From contig CAWAIR010000037.1 of NCBI GenBank assembly GCA_963782045.1, forward strand, positions 310,001 to 374,000: 64,000 nucleotides of DNA. The letters run 5' to 3'. Source of the stretch: CAVSRC01 sp963782045. GTDB taxonomy: Bacteria > Pseudomonadota > Alphaproteobacteria > Rhizobiales > Kaistiaceae. A program made the position numbers and the translations under genes. Positions within the stretch are counted from its first letter, which is position 1. Every line of letters starts with the position of its first letter. Below, piece after piece: positions 46,192 through 54,713 of this stretch. The notes beneath the pieces were generated by a model. It did no database searches. It was not told the DNA's origin and saw only the letters and a program-made list of their open reading frames with translations.

Positions 46192-47139
46192 ATGCAGACG
46201 ATCCTGGTTGGCATTGCAGCGGGCGTGGCCGCGGCGCTGATGTTCCTGGCGCCGGTCGGCGGTACCGCGCTCGCCTTCCCGCTGTTCATCCTCACCGGAC
46301 TGCCCATCGGACTGGCCGGCCTCGGCTGGGGCGCCGCCGCCGCCGCCACCGCCGTCGTCGCCGGGGCGCTTGCCATCTTCGCCACCCTGTCGACCGTGGG
46401 CACGGCGGCCTTCCTGCTCCTTTTCGGCGCCCCGATGTTCTGGGTCGCCCGGCTCGCGCTGCTGTCACGCCCAGCCGGCGAGGCCCAGCCCGAGGCCCAG
46501 CGCGAATGGTATCCGCTCGGCCGCCTGCTGGTGCATCTCGCCGGCGCGGTTGCCATCGGCGTGGTGCTGGTCGGCGTCCTCATCGGCTTCGACCGCGCCA
46601 CCATGGGCCCGGAGATCACACAGGCGCTGGTCGACCTGTTCTCCACCGTGCAGTCGGGCGGCAAGCCGCCGACGGCCATCGAAGTGGCGCCGTTCGTCCA
46701 GTTCTACCTCGCCATCATGCCGTTCAGCGTCACCGCCATCCTGGTCTTCATGCTGACCTTCGACCTGTGGCTGGCGGCGCTGGTGGCGCGCATGTCCGGC
46801 CGCCTGCAGCGGCCGCGCGAGACGCTGTGGGGCGTCGACCTGCCGAACCGGGCGCTGGTGGCGCTGGCCGGCGTCACGCTGCTAGCCTTCCTGCCGGGCA
46901 CGGCCGGCGAGGTCGCCCGCGTCTTCAGCGGGGCGCTGGCCGGCGCGGCGGCGCTGACCGGCCTGGCGGTGATGCACGCCCTCACCGCCAGCCTCAGCGG
47001 CCGCACGGCGCTGCTCATCGTCGTCTACCTGCTGATCGTGCTGTCCGGCCTGCCGCTGATCCTCTTCGCCCTGCTGGCGGTCGCCGAGGCGCTGTTCCAT
47101 CTCCGCGCCCGCCGCTTCAAGGGCGTGCCCCCACAATGA
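46192..47139 (+). CDS. DUF2232-type integral membrane protein
   Basis: A 315-residue protein with about eight hydrophobic segments and short loops (first MQTILVGIAAGVAAALMFLA). Placed between rpsR and rplI, where many alphaproteobacteria have a DUF2232 membrane protein of unknown role. The start at 46192 is chosen since it begins the first membrane segment; the longer frame starts in the repeat region. No function is assigned. Confidence 0.8.
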   Translation: MQTILVGIAAGVAAALMFLAPVGGTALAFPLFILTGLPIGLAGLGWGAAAAATAVVAGALAIFATLSTVGTAAFLLLFGAPMFWVARLALLSRPAGEAQPEAQREWYPLGRLLVHLAGAVAIGVVLVGVLIGFDRATMGPEITQALVDLFSTVQSGGKPPTAIEVAPFVQFYLAIMPFSVTAILVFMLTFDLWLAALVARMSGRLQRPRETLWGVDLPNRALVALAGVTLLAFLPGTAGEVARVFSGALAGAAALTGLAVMHALTASLSGRTALLIVVYLLIVLSGLPLILFALLAVAEALFHLRARRFKGVPPQ

Positions 47140-47170
47140 TCCCGAATGTCGCTTAACGGAGTGAACCACC

Positions 47171-47773
47171 ATGCAAGTCATCCTGCTTGAACGCATCGCC
47201 CGGCTCGGCCAGATGGGCGAGGTCGTGCGCGTGCGCGACGGCTATGCCCGCAACTTCCTGCTGCCGCAGGGCAAGGCGCTGCGCGCCAACGAGGACAACC
47301 GCAAGCGATTCGAATCGCAGCGCGTCCACCTCGAGGCGCGCGACCTGGAACGTCGCCAGGAGGCCGAATCGGTCGCCGGCAAGCTCGAAGGCCAGAGATT
47401 CGTGCTCGTCCGCCAGGCAGGCGAGACCGGCCAGCTCTACGGCTCGGTCACCGCCCGCGACCTCACCGACGCGATGGAGACCGGCGGCTTCTCGGTCAAT
47501 CGCAGCCAGGTCGCCCTCAACCAGCCGATCAAGACCATCGGCATGCACACCGTCCTCATCGCCCTCCATCCGGAGGTCGAGGCCCACATTCTCGTCAACG
47601 TGGCGCGCAGCGAGGATGAGGCCGAGCGCCAGGCGCGCGGCGAGGACGTCACCCGCGCCGGTGCCGGCGAGGAGGAGGAAGAGACCGAGGCCGCTGCCGC
47701 CACCGAGGACGAGGAAGCGCCGGCGGAAGACGGCGAGGAAGCTGGCGAATCGGAAGAATCCGCGGAATCCTAA
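47171..47773 (+). CDS. rplI: 50S ribosomal protein L9
   Basis: Two-domain ribosomal protein of 200 residues. MQVILLERIARLGQMGEVVR and GYARNFLLPQGKAL form the N-terminal rRNA-binding domain, linked by a long helix to the C-terminal domain (GQLYGSVTARDL, to about 148). After this comes a tail of about 45 residues that is almost entirely Glu, Ala and Asp. The spacer to the upstream gene is 31 bp, with TTAACGGAGTG before the ATG. Confidence 0.97.
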   Translation: MQVILLERIARLGQMGEVVRVRDGYARNFLLPQGKALRANEDNRKRFESQRVHLEARDLERRQEAESVAGKLEGQRFVLVRQAGETGQLYGSVTARDLTDAMETGGFSVNRSQVALNQPIKTIGMHTVLIALHPEVEAHILVNVARSEDEAERQARGEDVTRAGAGEEEEETEAAAATEDEEAPAEDGEEAGESEESAES

Positions 47774-47820
47774 GCCTGCTTACAGGGTTGAGGCGCTGCC
47801 TCAATCGGCATTATCATTGT

Positions 47821-47852
47821 CCGCCGGCGACACCCCGCCGGCGGTCTTGTTT
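47821..47852 (+). terminator. Terminator-like hairpin after rplI
   Basis: CCGCCGGCG (47821-47829) pairs with CGCCGGCGG (47836-47844), loop six bases, followed by TCTTGTTT. This should end the rpsF-rplI transcript before cfa. Confidence 0.75.
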
Positions 47853-47893
47853 CAGGGCCGGGAAGGGCTGAGACGGCCGGGACTGTTACTCCA

Positions 47894-49150
47894 ATGAATT
47901 CAACGCTGAAATCCTATCTGACCAAGGCCATCCGCGAGGGATCGCTCGAGGTCGTCGACTCAGAGGGCAACGCGCACACCTTCGGCGATCGCGGACCGGA
48001 GACCGTGCGCGTGCGCTTCACCAGCGCCGAGGCCGAAGCGGCCGTCATCAACGATCCCGACCTCAAGCTCGGCGAGGAGTTCGCCGACGGGCGGCTGATC
48101 GTCGAAGAGGGGTCGATCTACGACTTCCTGATGGTCATCTTCCGCAACTCGCGCAATGCGCTGCCGCCGTGGCGGATGATCGCCGTCAGCGCTTGGCGGC
48201 TGGCGACGCGCCGCTTCCGCCAGTTGAACACGCCAGGCCGGGCGAAGAAGAACATCCATTCGCACTACGACCTCGACGGCCGGCTCTATTCGCTCTTCCT
48301 CGATGCCGACCTGCAATATTCCTGCGCCTACTGGGAAGACGGCGTCACCAGCCTCGACGAGGCACAGCTCGCCAAGAAGCGCCACCTCGCCGCCAAGCTC
48401 GCCCTCGAGCCGGGCCAGCGCGTGCTCGACATCGGCTCGGGCTGGGGCGGCCTCGGCCTCTATCTCGCCGAGCATTGCGGCGTCGAGGTGGTCGGCGTGA
48501 CGCTGTCGGAGGAGCAGTTCACGGTCTCCAACCGCCGCGCCGAGGAGCTCGGCCTCAAGGACAAGGCCAGGTTCCTGCTACAGGACTACCGCAAGGTGGA
48601 GGGGCCGTTCGACCGCATCGTCTCGGTCGGCATGTTCGAGCATGTCGGCGTCGGCTTCTACCGCGCCTTCTTCCGTGCCTGCCGCGAGCTGCTTGCCGAG
48701 GACGGCGCCATGGTGGTGCATTCCATCGGCCGCACCGACGGGCCGGGCGACACCAGCATGTGGATCCAGCGCTACATCTTCCCCGGCGGCTACATCCCGG
48801 CCGTCTCCGAGGTGATTCCGGCGGTGGAGAAGGAGAAGCTCCACATCACCGACATGGAGATCCTGCGTCTCCATTACGCCAAGACACTGCGCGCCTGGCG
48901 CGAGCGCTTCCTCGCCCGCCGCGAGGAGGTGAAGGCGGTCTATGACGAGCGCTTCTGCCGCATCTGGGAGTTCTATCTGGCCGCCTCCGAGGTCGCCTTC
49001 GAGACCGGCCTGATGATGAACTTCCAGCTCCAGCTCACCAGGAACCAGCTCGCCTTGCCGCTGACGCGCAATTACATGTTCACCAACGAACAGGCGTTCC
49101 GCGCTAAGGACGGCGACAGCCAGGTGCCGCTCAAGCTGGCGGGGGAGTAG
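47894..49150 (+). CDS. cfa: Cyclopropane-fatty-acyl-phospholipid synthase family protein
   Basis: SAM-dependent transfer of a methylene group onto double bonds of membrane lipid acyl chains. The 418-residue protein has an N-terminal lipid-contact domain (about 1-110) and a methyltransferase domain with the SAM loop VLDIGSGWGGLGLYLAEHCG (about 177-196), SVGMFEHVGVGFY and WIQRYIFPGGYIPAVSE, typical of CfaS. It is separated from rplI by a terminator. No frame break was seen. Some relatives act in other lipid methylations, so the exact product is not certain. Confidence 0.92.
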   Translation: MNSTLKSYLTKAIREGSLEVVDSEGNAHTFGDRGPETVRVRFTSAEAEAAVINDPDLKLGEEFADGRLIVEEGSIYDFLMVIFRNSRNALPPWRMIAVSAWRLATRRFRQLNTPGRAKKNIHSHYDLDGRLYSLFLDADLQYSCAYWEDGVTSLDEAQLAKKRHLAAKLALEPGQRVLDIGSGWGGLGLYLAEHCGVEVVGVTLSEEQFTVSNRRAEELGLKDKARFLLQDYRKVEGPFDRIVSVGMFEHVGVGFYRAFFRACRELLAEDGAMVVHSIGRTDGPGDTSMWIQRYIFPGGYIPAVSEVIPAVEKEKLHITDMEILRLHYAKTLRAWRERFLARREEVKAVYDERFCRIWEFYLAASEVAFETGLMMNFQLQLTRNQLALPLTRNYMFTNEQAFRAKDGDSQVPLKLAGE

Positions 49151-49165
49151 GCCCCTCGCCTTCCC

Positions 49166-50182
49166 TCAGGCGAGGTGCAGTGCCCAGATCAGCGCCACGC
49201 TGATCGAGCCGAGCACCAAGAGCGACAGCACGACGGCGGCGGTGACGCGGCCGCCGGCATTGGCGACGGTGCGCACGTCGACGCCGAGGCCCAGCGCCGC
49301 CATCGAGACGATGGTGAGCCAGGTCGCGACGCTGGCGGTCGGCCCCAGCACCGTGTCGGGGATGGCGCCCGCCGAGCGCAGCACCATCAGCACCAGGAAG
49401 CCGACGACGAACAGCGGCACCATCTGGCCGAGGCTCGGACGGCGGCCGTCGTCCTGCTTGCGCCCGAGCGAAAGGGCGATGACCACCGGCCCCAGCATGA
49501 GCACGCGCACGAGCTTGACCAGCGTGCCGACATGGACGCTGAGCGTGGCCACCGGCGCGGTGGCGGCGATCACCTGCGGCACGGCATAGACGGTGAGTCC
49601 CGCCAGCACGCCGTACTGCGTCGCCGAGAGATGGAGCAGCGGCACCAGCGTGGGCAGCAGCAGCACGACCACGACGCCGAGCACCGCGGTGAAGGCGATC
49701 GAGGCGGCGATGTCGCCGGCGGTGGCGCCGATCACTGGGGCGGCGGCGACGATCGCCGAATTGCCGCAGATGGAATTGCCGCAGGCGACCAGCGTCGCCA
49801 GCTTGTGCTCGAGCCCGAGCGCCCGGCCAATGCCGTAGCTGGCGGTGATGGCGACGATGACGACGCCGACGATGCCGAAGAGCAGCATCGGGCCGGCGGC
49901 CATCACCGCCCGCGCGCTGACCGAGGCGCCGAGCAGCACGACGGCGATTTCCAGCAGCGTCTTGGCGCTGAAGCGGATGCCGAGGCTGAAGCGGTCGTCG
50001 GGTCTCAGAGCCGAGCGCACCGCCGTGCCGATCAGGATGGCGAGCACCAGGCTCTCCAGCCAGGCGCGGCCGAACAGGTGCACCTCGACATATTCGAGGC
50101 CGACCGCGGCAAGCGTGACGACGATGCTGAGCGCCGTGCCGGGCAACAGGGGGACGATGCGCGCGGCGAATCGCGTAGGCAT
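49166..50182 (-). CDS. YeiH/UPF0324-family putative sulfate exporter
   Basis: A 338-residue membrane protein with about ten hydrophobic segments. LVACGNSICGNSAIVAAAPV (about 130-149) and FSLGIRFSAKTLLEIAVVLL are hallmark segments of the family. Members are annotated as sulfate or sulfonate-linked exporters, though few are tested. The start at 50182 (MPTRFAARIV, GGGAAGGAGCCAG before it) is preferred to a longer frame. It is divergent from a LysR regulator across 101 bp, which is the common arrangement. Confidence 0.88.
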   Translation of the reverse strand: MPTRFAARIVPLLPGTALSIVVTLAAVGLEYVEVHLFGRAWLESLVLAILIGTAVRSALRPDDRFSLGIRFSAKTLLEIAVVLLGASVSARAVMAAGPMLLFGIVGVVIVAITASYGIGRALGLEHKLATLVACGNSICGNSAIVAAAPVIGATAGDIAASIAFTAVLGVVVVLLLPTLVPLLHLSATQYGVLAGLTVYAVPQVIAATAPVATLSVHVGTLVKLVRVLMLGPVVIALSLGRKQDDGRRPSLGQMVPLFVVGFLVLMVLRSAGAIPDTVLGPTASVATWLTIVSMAALGLGVDVRTVANAGGRVTAAVVLSLLVLGSISVALIWALHLA

Positions 50183-50255
50183 GAACTGGCTCCTTCCCAG
50201 AATGGAGGAAGGATGGCTCAGCCTCGTCTGTTCGATCCATTGCAAACTATGGTAT

Positions 50256-50282
50256 GTTTCATTCGATCACATCGAATGAAAC
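50256..50282. promoter_or_regulatory. Perfect 12-bp palindromic operator candidate for the LysR gene
   Basis: Half-sites GTTTCATTCGAT (50256-50267) and its exact reverse complement (50271-50282) are separated by CAC. The site ends one base before the ATG of the LysR gene and lies in the divergent spacer with yeiH, suiting autorepression and control of the exporter. Confidence 0.7.
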
Positions 50283-50283
50283 C

Positions 50284-51174
50284 ATGACCCTCGACCAGCT
50301 CCGCATCTTCGTCGCCGTCGCCGAACGCGAGCACCTGACCCGGGCCGCGGCGGCGCTCAACCTGACCCCCTCGGCGGTCAGCTCCGCTGTCCGCGTGCTG
50401 GAGGACCGCTATGGCGCCGCCCTCTTCCACCGGGTCGGCCGGCGCATCGAGCTGACCGAGGCCGGCCGCATCTTCCTCGCCGAGGCGCAGGCAACGCTCG
50501 CCCGCGCCAAGGCCGCCGAGTTGGTGCTGACGGAGCTGGGCGGGCTTGCCCGCGGCTCGCTCGCCCTCCAGGCCAGCCAGACCATCGCCAGCTACTGGCT
50601 GCCGGCGCGCATCGTGCGCTTCCACGCCGCCCATCCGGGCATCGCGTTGTCGCTCGCGGTCGGCAACACCGAGACGGTCACCCGGGCCGTCACCGACGGC
50701 GCCGCCGAGCTGGGGCTGGTCGAAGGCGAGATCGACGCTCCCGCGCTCTCGGCGGCGACCGTCGCGCGCGACCGGGTCATCGTCGTCGTGGCGCCCGCCC
50801 ATCCCTGGGCCGACCGGCGGGACCTATCGGGCGATGAGATCCTTGCCCAGCCGTGGGTGATGCGCGAGCCCGGCTCGGGCACCCGCTCGGCCTTCGAGGC
50901 GGCGCTCCGCCGGATCGGCATCGATGCGGCCGCCCTCACCATTGCGCTCGAACTCCCCTCCAACGAGGCGGTGCGCTCGGCGGTCGAGCTCGGCGGCGGC
51001 GCCACGGTGGTGTCGGAGCTGGTGGTCGCCGCCTATCTCGCCGCCGGGCGGCTGGTGCATGTCCCCTTCGCCATCCCCGAACGGTCCTTCCGGCTCATCC
51101 GCCACAAGGAGCGCTACCGCACCAAGGCGAGCCGCGCCTTCGAGGCGATGTTCGCGGAGCGTCAGGTCGGTTGA
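50284..51174 (+). CDS. LysR-family regulator divergent from YeiH-like exporter
   Basis: A 296-residue LysR-type regulator. MTLDQLRIFVAVAEREHLTR to about residue 60 is the winged HTH (LNLTPSAVSSAVRVLEDRYG), and the remainder the two-lobe effector domain. The neighbour suggests control of sulfate or sulfite-linked export, similar to CysB/CbbR-like pairs. The start at 50284 is chosen because the upstream in-frame ATG at 50254 lies within the palindromic site. Confidence 0.88.
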   Translation: MTLDQLRIFVAVAEREHLTRAAAALNLTPSAVSSAVRVLEDRYGAALFHRVGRRIELTEAGRIFLAEAQATLARAKAAELVLTELGGLARGSLALQASQTIASYWLPARIVRFHAAHPGIALSLAVGNTETVTRAVTDGAAELGLVEGEIDAPALSAATVARDRVIVVVAPAHPWADRRDLSGDEILAQPWVMREPGSGTRSAFEAALRRIGIDAAALTIALELPSNEAVRSAVELGGGATVVSELVVAAYLAAGRLVHVPFAIPERSFRLIRHKERYRTKASRAFEAMFAERQVG

Positions 51175-51186
51175 CAGAGAGGCATT

Positions 51187-52780
51187 TCAGGCGGTCATCC
51201 GCGGCCACTGCCCTTCCATCCATGTCAGGAAGTCGGCGCAGGGGGTCGGCCGATGGATGTAGAAGCCCTGGCCGAAATCGCATCCCCAGTCGCGCAGCAG
51301 CGCCATCGCCGCGGCATCCTCGATGCCTTCGGCGACGGTCTCCAGGCCCAGCGCCTTGGCCAGACCGAGGATGGTGCGCACGATCTTCTGGTCGTCGACG
51401 TCGTGGGCCAGCCCCTTGATGAAACTCTGGTCGATCTTGAGAGCGCTGACCGGCAGATTCTCTGAGATAGGCGAGCGATGAGTGCCCGACGCCAAAGTCG
51501 TCGAGCGACACGCGGTATCCGCGTTCGCAGAGACGCGCGACAAGCTGCGCGCAGAAGTCGAAGTCATCCATGACCGCGCTCTCGGTGATCTCAAGCTCGA
51601 CCATCCGCGGATCGATGGCGTGCAACGCCAACGTCTCATCCAGCGTGTCGAACAAGGTCGCATCGCGCAGATTGCGGACCGACAGATTGATCGCGACGCT
51701 CAAGGTGTGCCCGCGCGCCTGCCACGCCGCCATGTCGGCAAGCGCCGCCCGGATGACCCACTGGGTCAGATCGTTGACGAGGGTGGATTTCTCCGCCTGG
51801 GGGATGAAATCGCCCGGCATGACCATGCCGCGATGGGGATGTTGCCAGCGCAGCAGCGCCTCGGTACCGCATATCTCGCCGGTGGCCAGCGACACCTTTG
51901 CCTGATGCCAGATGACAAATTCGTTGTTGGTGAGCGCGGCCGGGATTTTGCCGAGCAGCATCAGGTTGTCGCGGCTGGTGAGATCGCTGGCATTCTCGTA
52001 GAGATGGAAGGGACGCATGCGCTTGACGGCCGTGTGCATCGCGATGCTGGCCTTCTGCAGGAGTTCCTCGGCGGTATGCGCGTGGGTGGCAAATTCCGCT
52101 GCACCGATCACGAGATCGACGTGGATCGGCAGCCCGTCGACCAGGTAGGGCGCGCGAAAGTCGACCTCCATCTCGACGCGCAACTGCCACGATTCCTGTT
52201 TGCTTCTGAATGCGACCGCGAGGCGGTCGGGTTGCAGGACCGCCATCGGCACGTCGGGCGGCAGCAGGCACCGCCCGCGTGCGCAAATCTGCTTGAGAAG
52301 CTCTTCCGCGAAGGCCGAACCGAAGGTGTTCTGGATATCGAGGAAGTTGTTCAGTTGCAGGACAATCAGGAAAGGCTGCTCCCGGCCCGCACCCTGCTCG
52401 ATCATGTGCTGCAATCCGTTCAGCAGCCCCGTCCGATCGAGCAAGCCCGTGCGCGCGTCGTGCTCGTTGAGCCAATCGAGGGTCGCCAGATGCCGGCGCA
52501 ATGTGCCAACGCCGACGCCGACAAAGCCGCCGATCAGACAGAAGAAGGCGGCTCGGTAGAGCCAGTTTGCCAGGTTCTGGGCTTCGCCGGTGATCACGTC
52601 GAGCGGCATGTAGGGGCCGATCAGCAAGCCGGCGCAGGCGCCTGTCAGGACGCCGCCCGGCGCGCCAAAGACCAGCGCGGCGAAAATGATCGGCAAGTAC
52701 AAAATATGAAGGGTCGCGTATTGCACGCCGTCTGTAGCGTAGACGAACCATGCGCCCGCCAGAAGGCTCAGCACGATCAC
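51187..52780 (-). CDS. Membrane-bound EAL-domain protein with degenerate GGDEF (one frame break)
   Basis: Probable c-di-GMP phosphodiesterase of about 530 residues. It has an N-terminal membrane region (about 1-95, three segments), then a GGDEF-like domain whose signature is replaced by QPDRLAVAF, so cyclase activity is not expected. The EAL domain keeps GTEALLRWQHPHRG, ELEITESAVM, LDDFGVGHSSLAYL, LKIDQSFIKGL and VAEGIEDAAA. The frame changes near 51465, after LAYL. The reading starts with GTG at 52780 just after a stop; no good ATG exists, so the true N-terminus may be longer with another break. Confidence 0.8.
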
Positions 52781-53088
52781 GAAGATCGCCTAAATCCTCT
52801 GACGCCGGGACGGTGTAACAAATGAACCGAGGACGCGCTGCAGCAGTTCATTGAGCCATTCGCGCACTGCGATATTCCCTCTGTGCCTGACCAGGCATTC
52901 GCTCGGGTGCCCTTTCTCCACCAGAGTCACTGGCACGCTGGGCGCAATCCCTTACCAATTCGATAAGTCGTCGACGTGCGGGCGCGTGAATTGGCGGAAA
53001 ACTGCCGTGTTGCTGACAGACGCGGGGGCGCCGCGCGGAAGCGAGCCGGGGGCGGTTATGCGAGCGCGCGGCGGACGCGCGGCAGCGC
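52781..53088. other. 308-bp spacer without recognised gene
   Basis: Between the EAL gene and clpS, both minus strand. I see no supported ORF, no clear hairpin and no repeat. A shifted minus-strand reading from an ATG near 52855 leads toward the EAL gene but is out of frame, so part may be the lost N-terminus. The clpS-proximal 80 bp are strongly GC-rich. Confidence 0.5.
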
Positions 53089-53400
53089 CTACTCCTCCGG
53101 CTCGGTGGTAAATTGCAGTGGATAGCCGGCGCTCTTGCCGAGTTCGGTGGCTTCCGTCGCCTTGGTCTCGGCGACGTCCCTGGTGTAGACGGCGACCACG
53201 CAGGTGCCCATGCGGTGGGCGGTGATCATGATGCGGTAGGCCTGATCCTCGCTGGTGCGGAACACCGCCTTCAGCACCATCACCACGAATTCGCGCGGCG
53301 TGTAGTCATCGTTGACCAGGATGACCTTGTGCAGGCGCGGCCGCTCGACCTTGAGCTTGGGCTTCGTCCGCGGCTTGGTCAGGGTGTCGTCGTCGCTCAT
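53089..53400 (-). CDS. clpS: ATP-dependent Clp protease adaptor ClpS
   Basis: Delivers N-end-rule substrates to ClpAP. The 103-residue protein has the basic N-terminal tail KPRTKPKLKVERPRLHKVIL, then NDDYTPREFVVMVLKAVF (substrate pocket residues Asn-Asp and Met) and IMITAHRMGTCVVAVYTRDV. In Rhizobiales clpA usually lies close; none is seen here on either side. Confidence 0.95.
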   Translation of the reverse strand: MSDDDTLTKPRTKPKLKVERPRLHKVILVNDDYTPREFVVMVLKAVFRTSEDQAYRIMITAHRMGTCVVAVYTRDVAETKATEATELGKSAGYPLQFTTEPEE

Positions 53401-53487
53401 GGGTCTGCCCCGCCGGCGGCCGGGCCGGGCGCTCCGCCGCCAATGACTAAGTATGGGGAGAATATCGCGCTCGGCCAGAGCCGCGGG

Positions 53488-54666
53488 CTATCGCCGGCCG
53501 CGGTCCTTGCGCGCCATCATGAAACCGCCGGCGAGCGCCACGGCGCCGAACGCCAGCACGGCAACCGTCGACCGGGCGTCGGTGGACTGGGCATCATGCT
53601 CGGACGGGCCGGCGGCGGGGGGCCGCGGCCTGGCGCCGCCGGCCGGGTTATCCGCCGGCGCGCCGCGTTGCCGGCCGATGGTGTCGGCCATGGTGGCGCC
53701 GCGCTCTCCGATGGGTTTTTCCGGCCCGGTGGTGGAATCGACCGTCGTCTGATGCTCGGTCTCCGCGTCGAGTTCGGCACCCATGATGAGCACCACCATC
53801 GATACCCAGGTCCACATCAGGAAGCCGACCATGGCGCCGAGGGAGCCGTAGGTGGCGTTGTAGTTGGCGAAGTTCGACAGGTACCAGGAAAATCCCCAGG
53901 CGGCGGCGAGCCAAAGGGCGGTGGCCAGCACGCCGCCCCAGGTGATCCAGCGCCACTTGGCGCGCTCCCGGCTGGCGCCGTAGCGATAGAGGATCGAGAT
54001 GGCGATCGCCGCCACCACGAAGAGCACCGGCCAGCGGGCCGCCGAGATGATCCATTCGGTGGCGCTGCTGAGACCGACCAACGCAAGCACGGCCGGCACC
54101 ACGCCGATGGCGACGACGAAGATGCCGGCGACCGCCATGACGCCGAGGGTGAAGACCAGGGCGACCAGGTTGAGGCGGACGAAGGAGCGCTTCTCGGTCT
54201 CTTCGTAGGCGACGTTCATGGCCTCGAACAAGGTCTTGACGCCGTTGTTGGCACTCCACAGAGCAACCAGGAAACTGAAGACGAAGCCGAAGGTGAGCGC
54301 CGCATGGTTCTGCGCGGCAAGGCTTCTGAGCTGGCCGCCGACGAAGCTGATGGCGGAGGGCGGCAACACGCCGGAGAGCAGGCCGAGCTGATCGGCAATG
54401 CGCGTCGGGTCGCCGACCAGGCCGAACAGCGACACCATCACCGCCATCGCCGGGAACGCGGCGAGCAGCAGGTAGAACGTCGCGCCCGCCGCGACGAGCA
54501 TCACCCGATCGCGGTTGAACTCATGCCAGACGCGCCAGCAGACGTCCTTCCAGCCCTCCCAGTCGATGTGATGGGGGGCGGTCGCCGAGCGGCCGCGCCC
54601 GGGCCGGAAATCGCGCACGTCGGGTGATTGCTCGCCGCTGAAGGCCGCGTCGGTGTCCATATCCAT
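53488..54666 (-). CDS. YihY/UPF0761-family inner membrane protein
   Basis: A 392-residue protein. Its core (about 45-310) has six membrane segments and family blocks RDRVMLVAAGATFYLLLAAF and ATYGSLGAMVGFLMWTWVSM. A C-terminal extension of about 80 residues is polar, ending with a further hydrophobic segment (STVAVLAFGAVALAGGFMMA). Once annotated as RNase BN, the family's true role is unknown. The start MDMDTDAAFSGEQ at 54666 is chosen over the longer frame, which overlaps the GGDEF/EAL gene. Confidence 0.88.
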   Translation of the reverse strand: MDMDTDAAFSGEQSPDVRDFRPGRGRSATAPHHIDWEGWKDVCWRVWHEFNRDRVMLVAAGATFYLLLAAFPAMAVMVSLFGLVGDPTRIADQLGLLSGVLPPSAISFVGGQLRSLAAQNHAALTFGFVFSFLVALWSANNGVKTLFEAMNVAYEETEKRSFVRLNLVALVFTLGVMAVAGIFVVAIGVVPAVLALVGLSSATEWIISAARWPVLFVVAAIAISILYRYGASRERAKWRWITWGGVLATALWLAAAWGFSWYLSNFANYNATYGSLGAMVGFLMWTWVSMVVLIMGAELDAETEHQTTVDSTTGPEKPIGERGATMADTIGRQRGAPADNPAGGARPRPPAAGPSEHDAQSTDARSTVAVLAFGAVALAGGFMMARKDRGRR

Positions 54667-54713
54667 GGCAACGGCAAGGGGCGCGCACCGGTTCCATGGG
54701 CGCCCCCCGCAGG

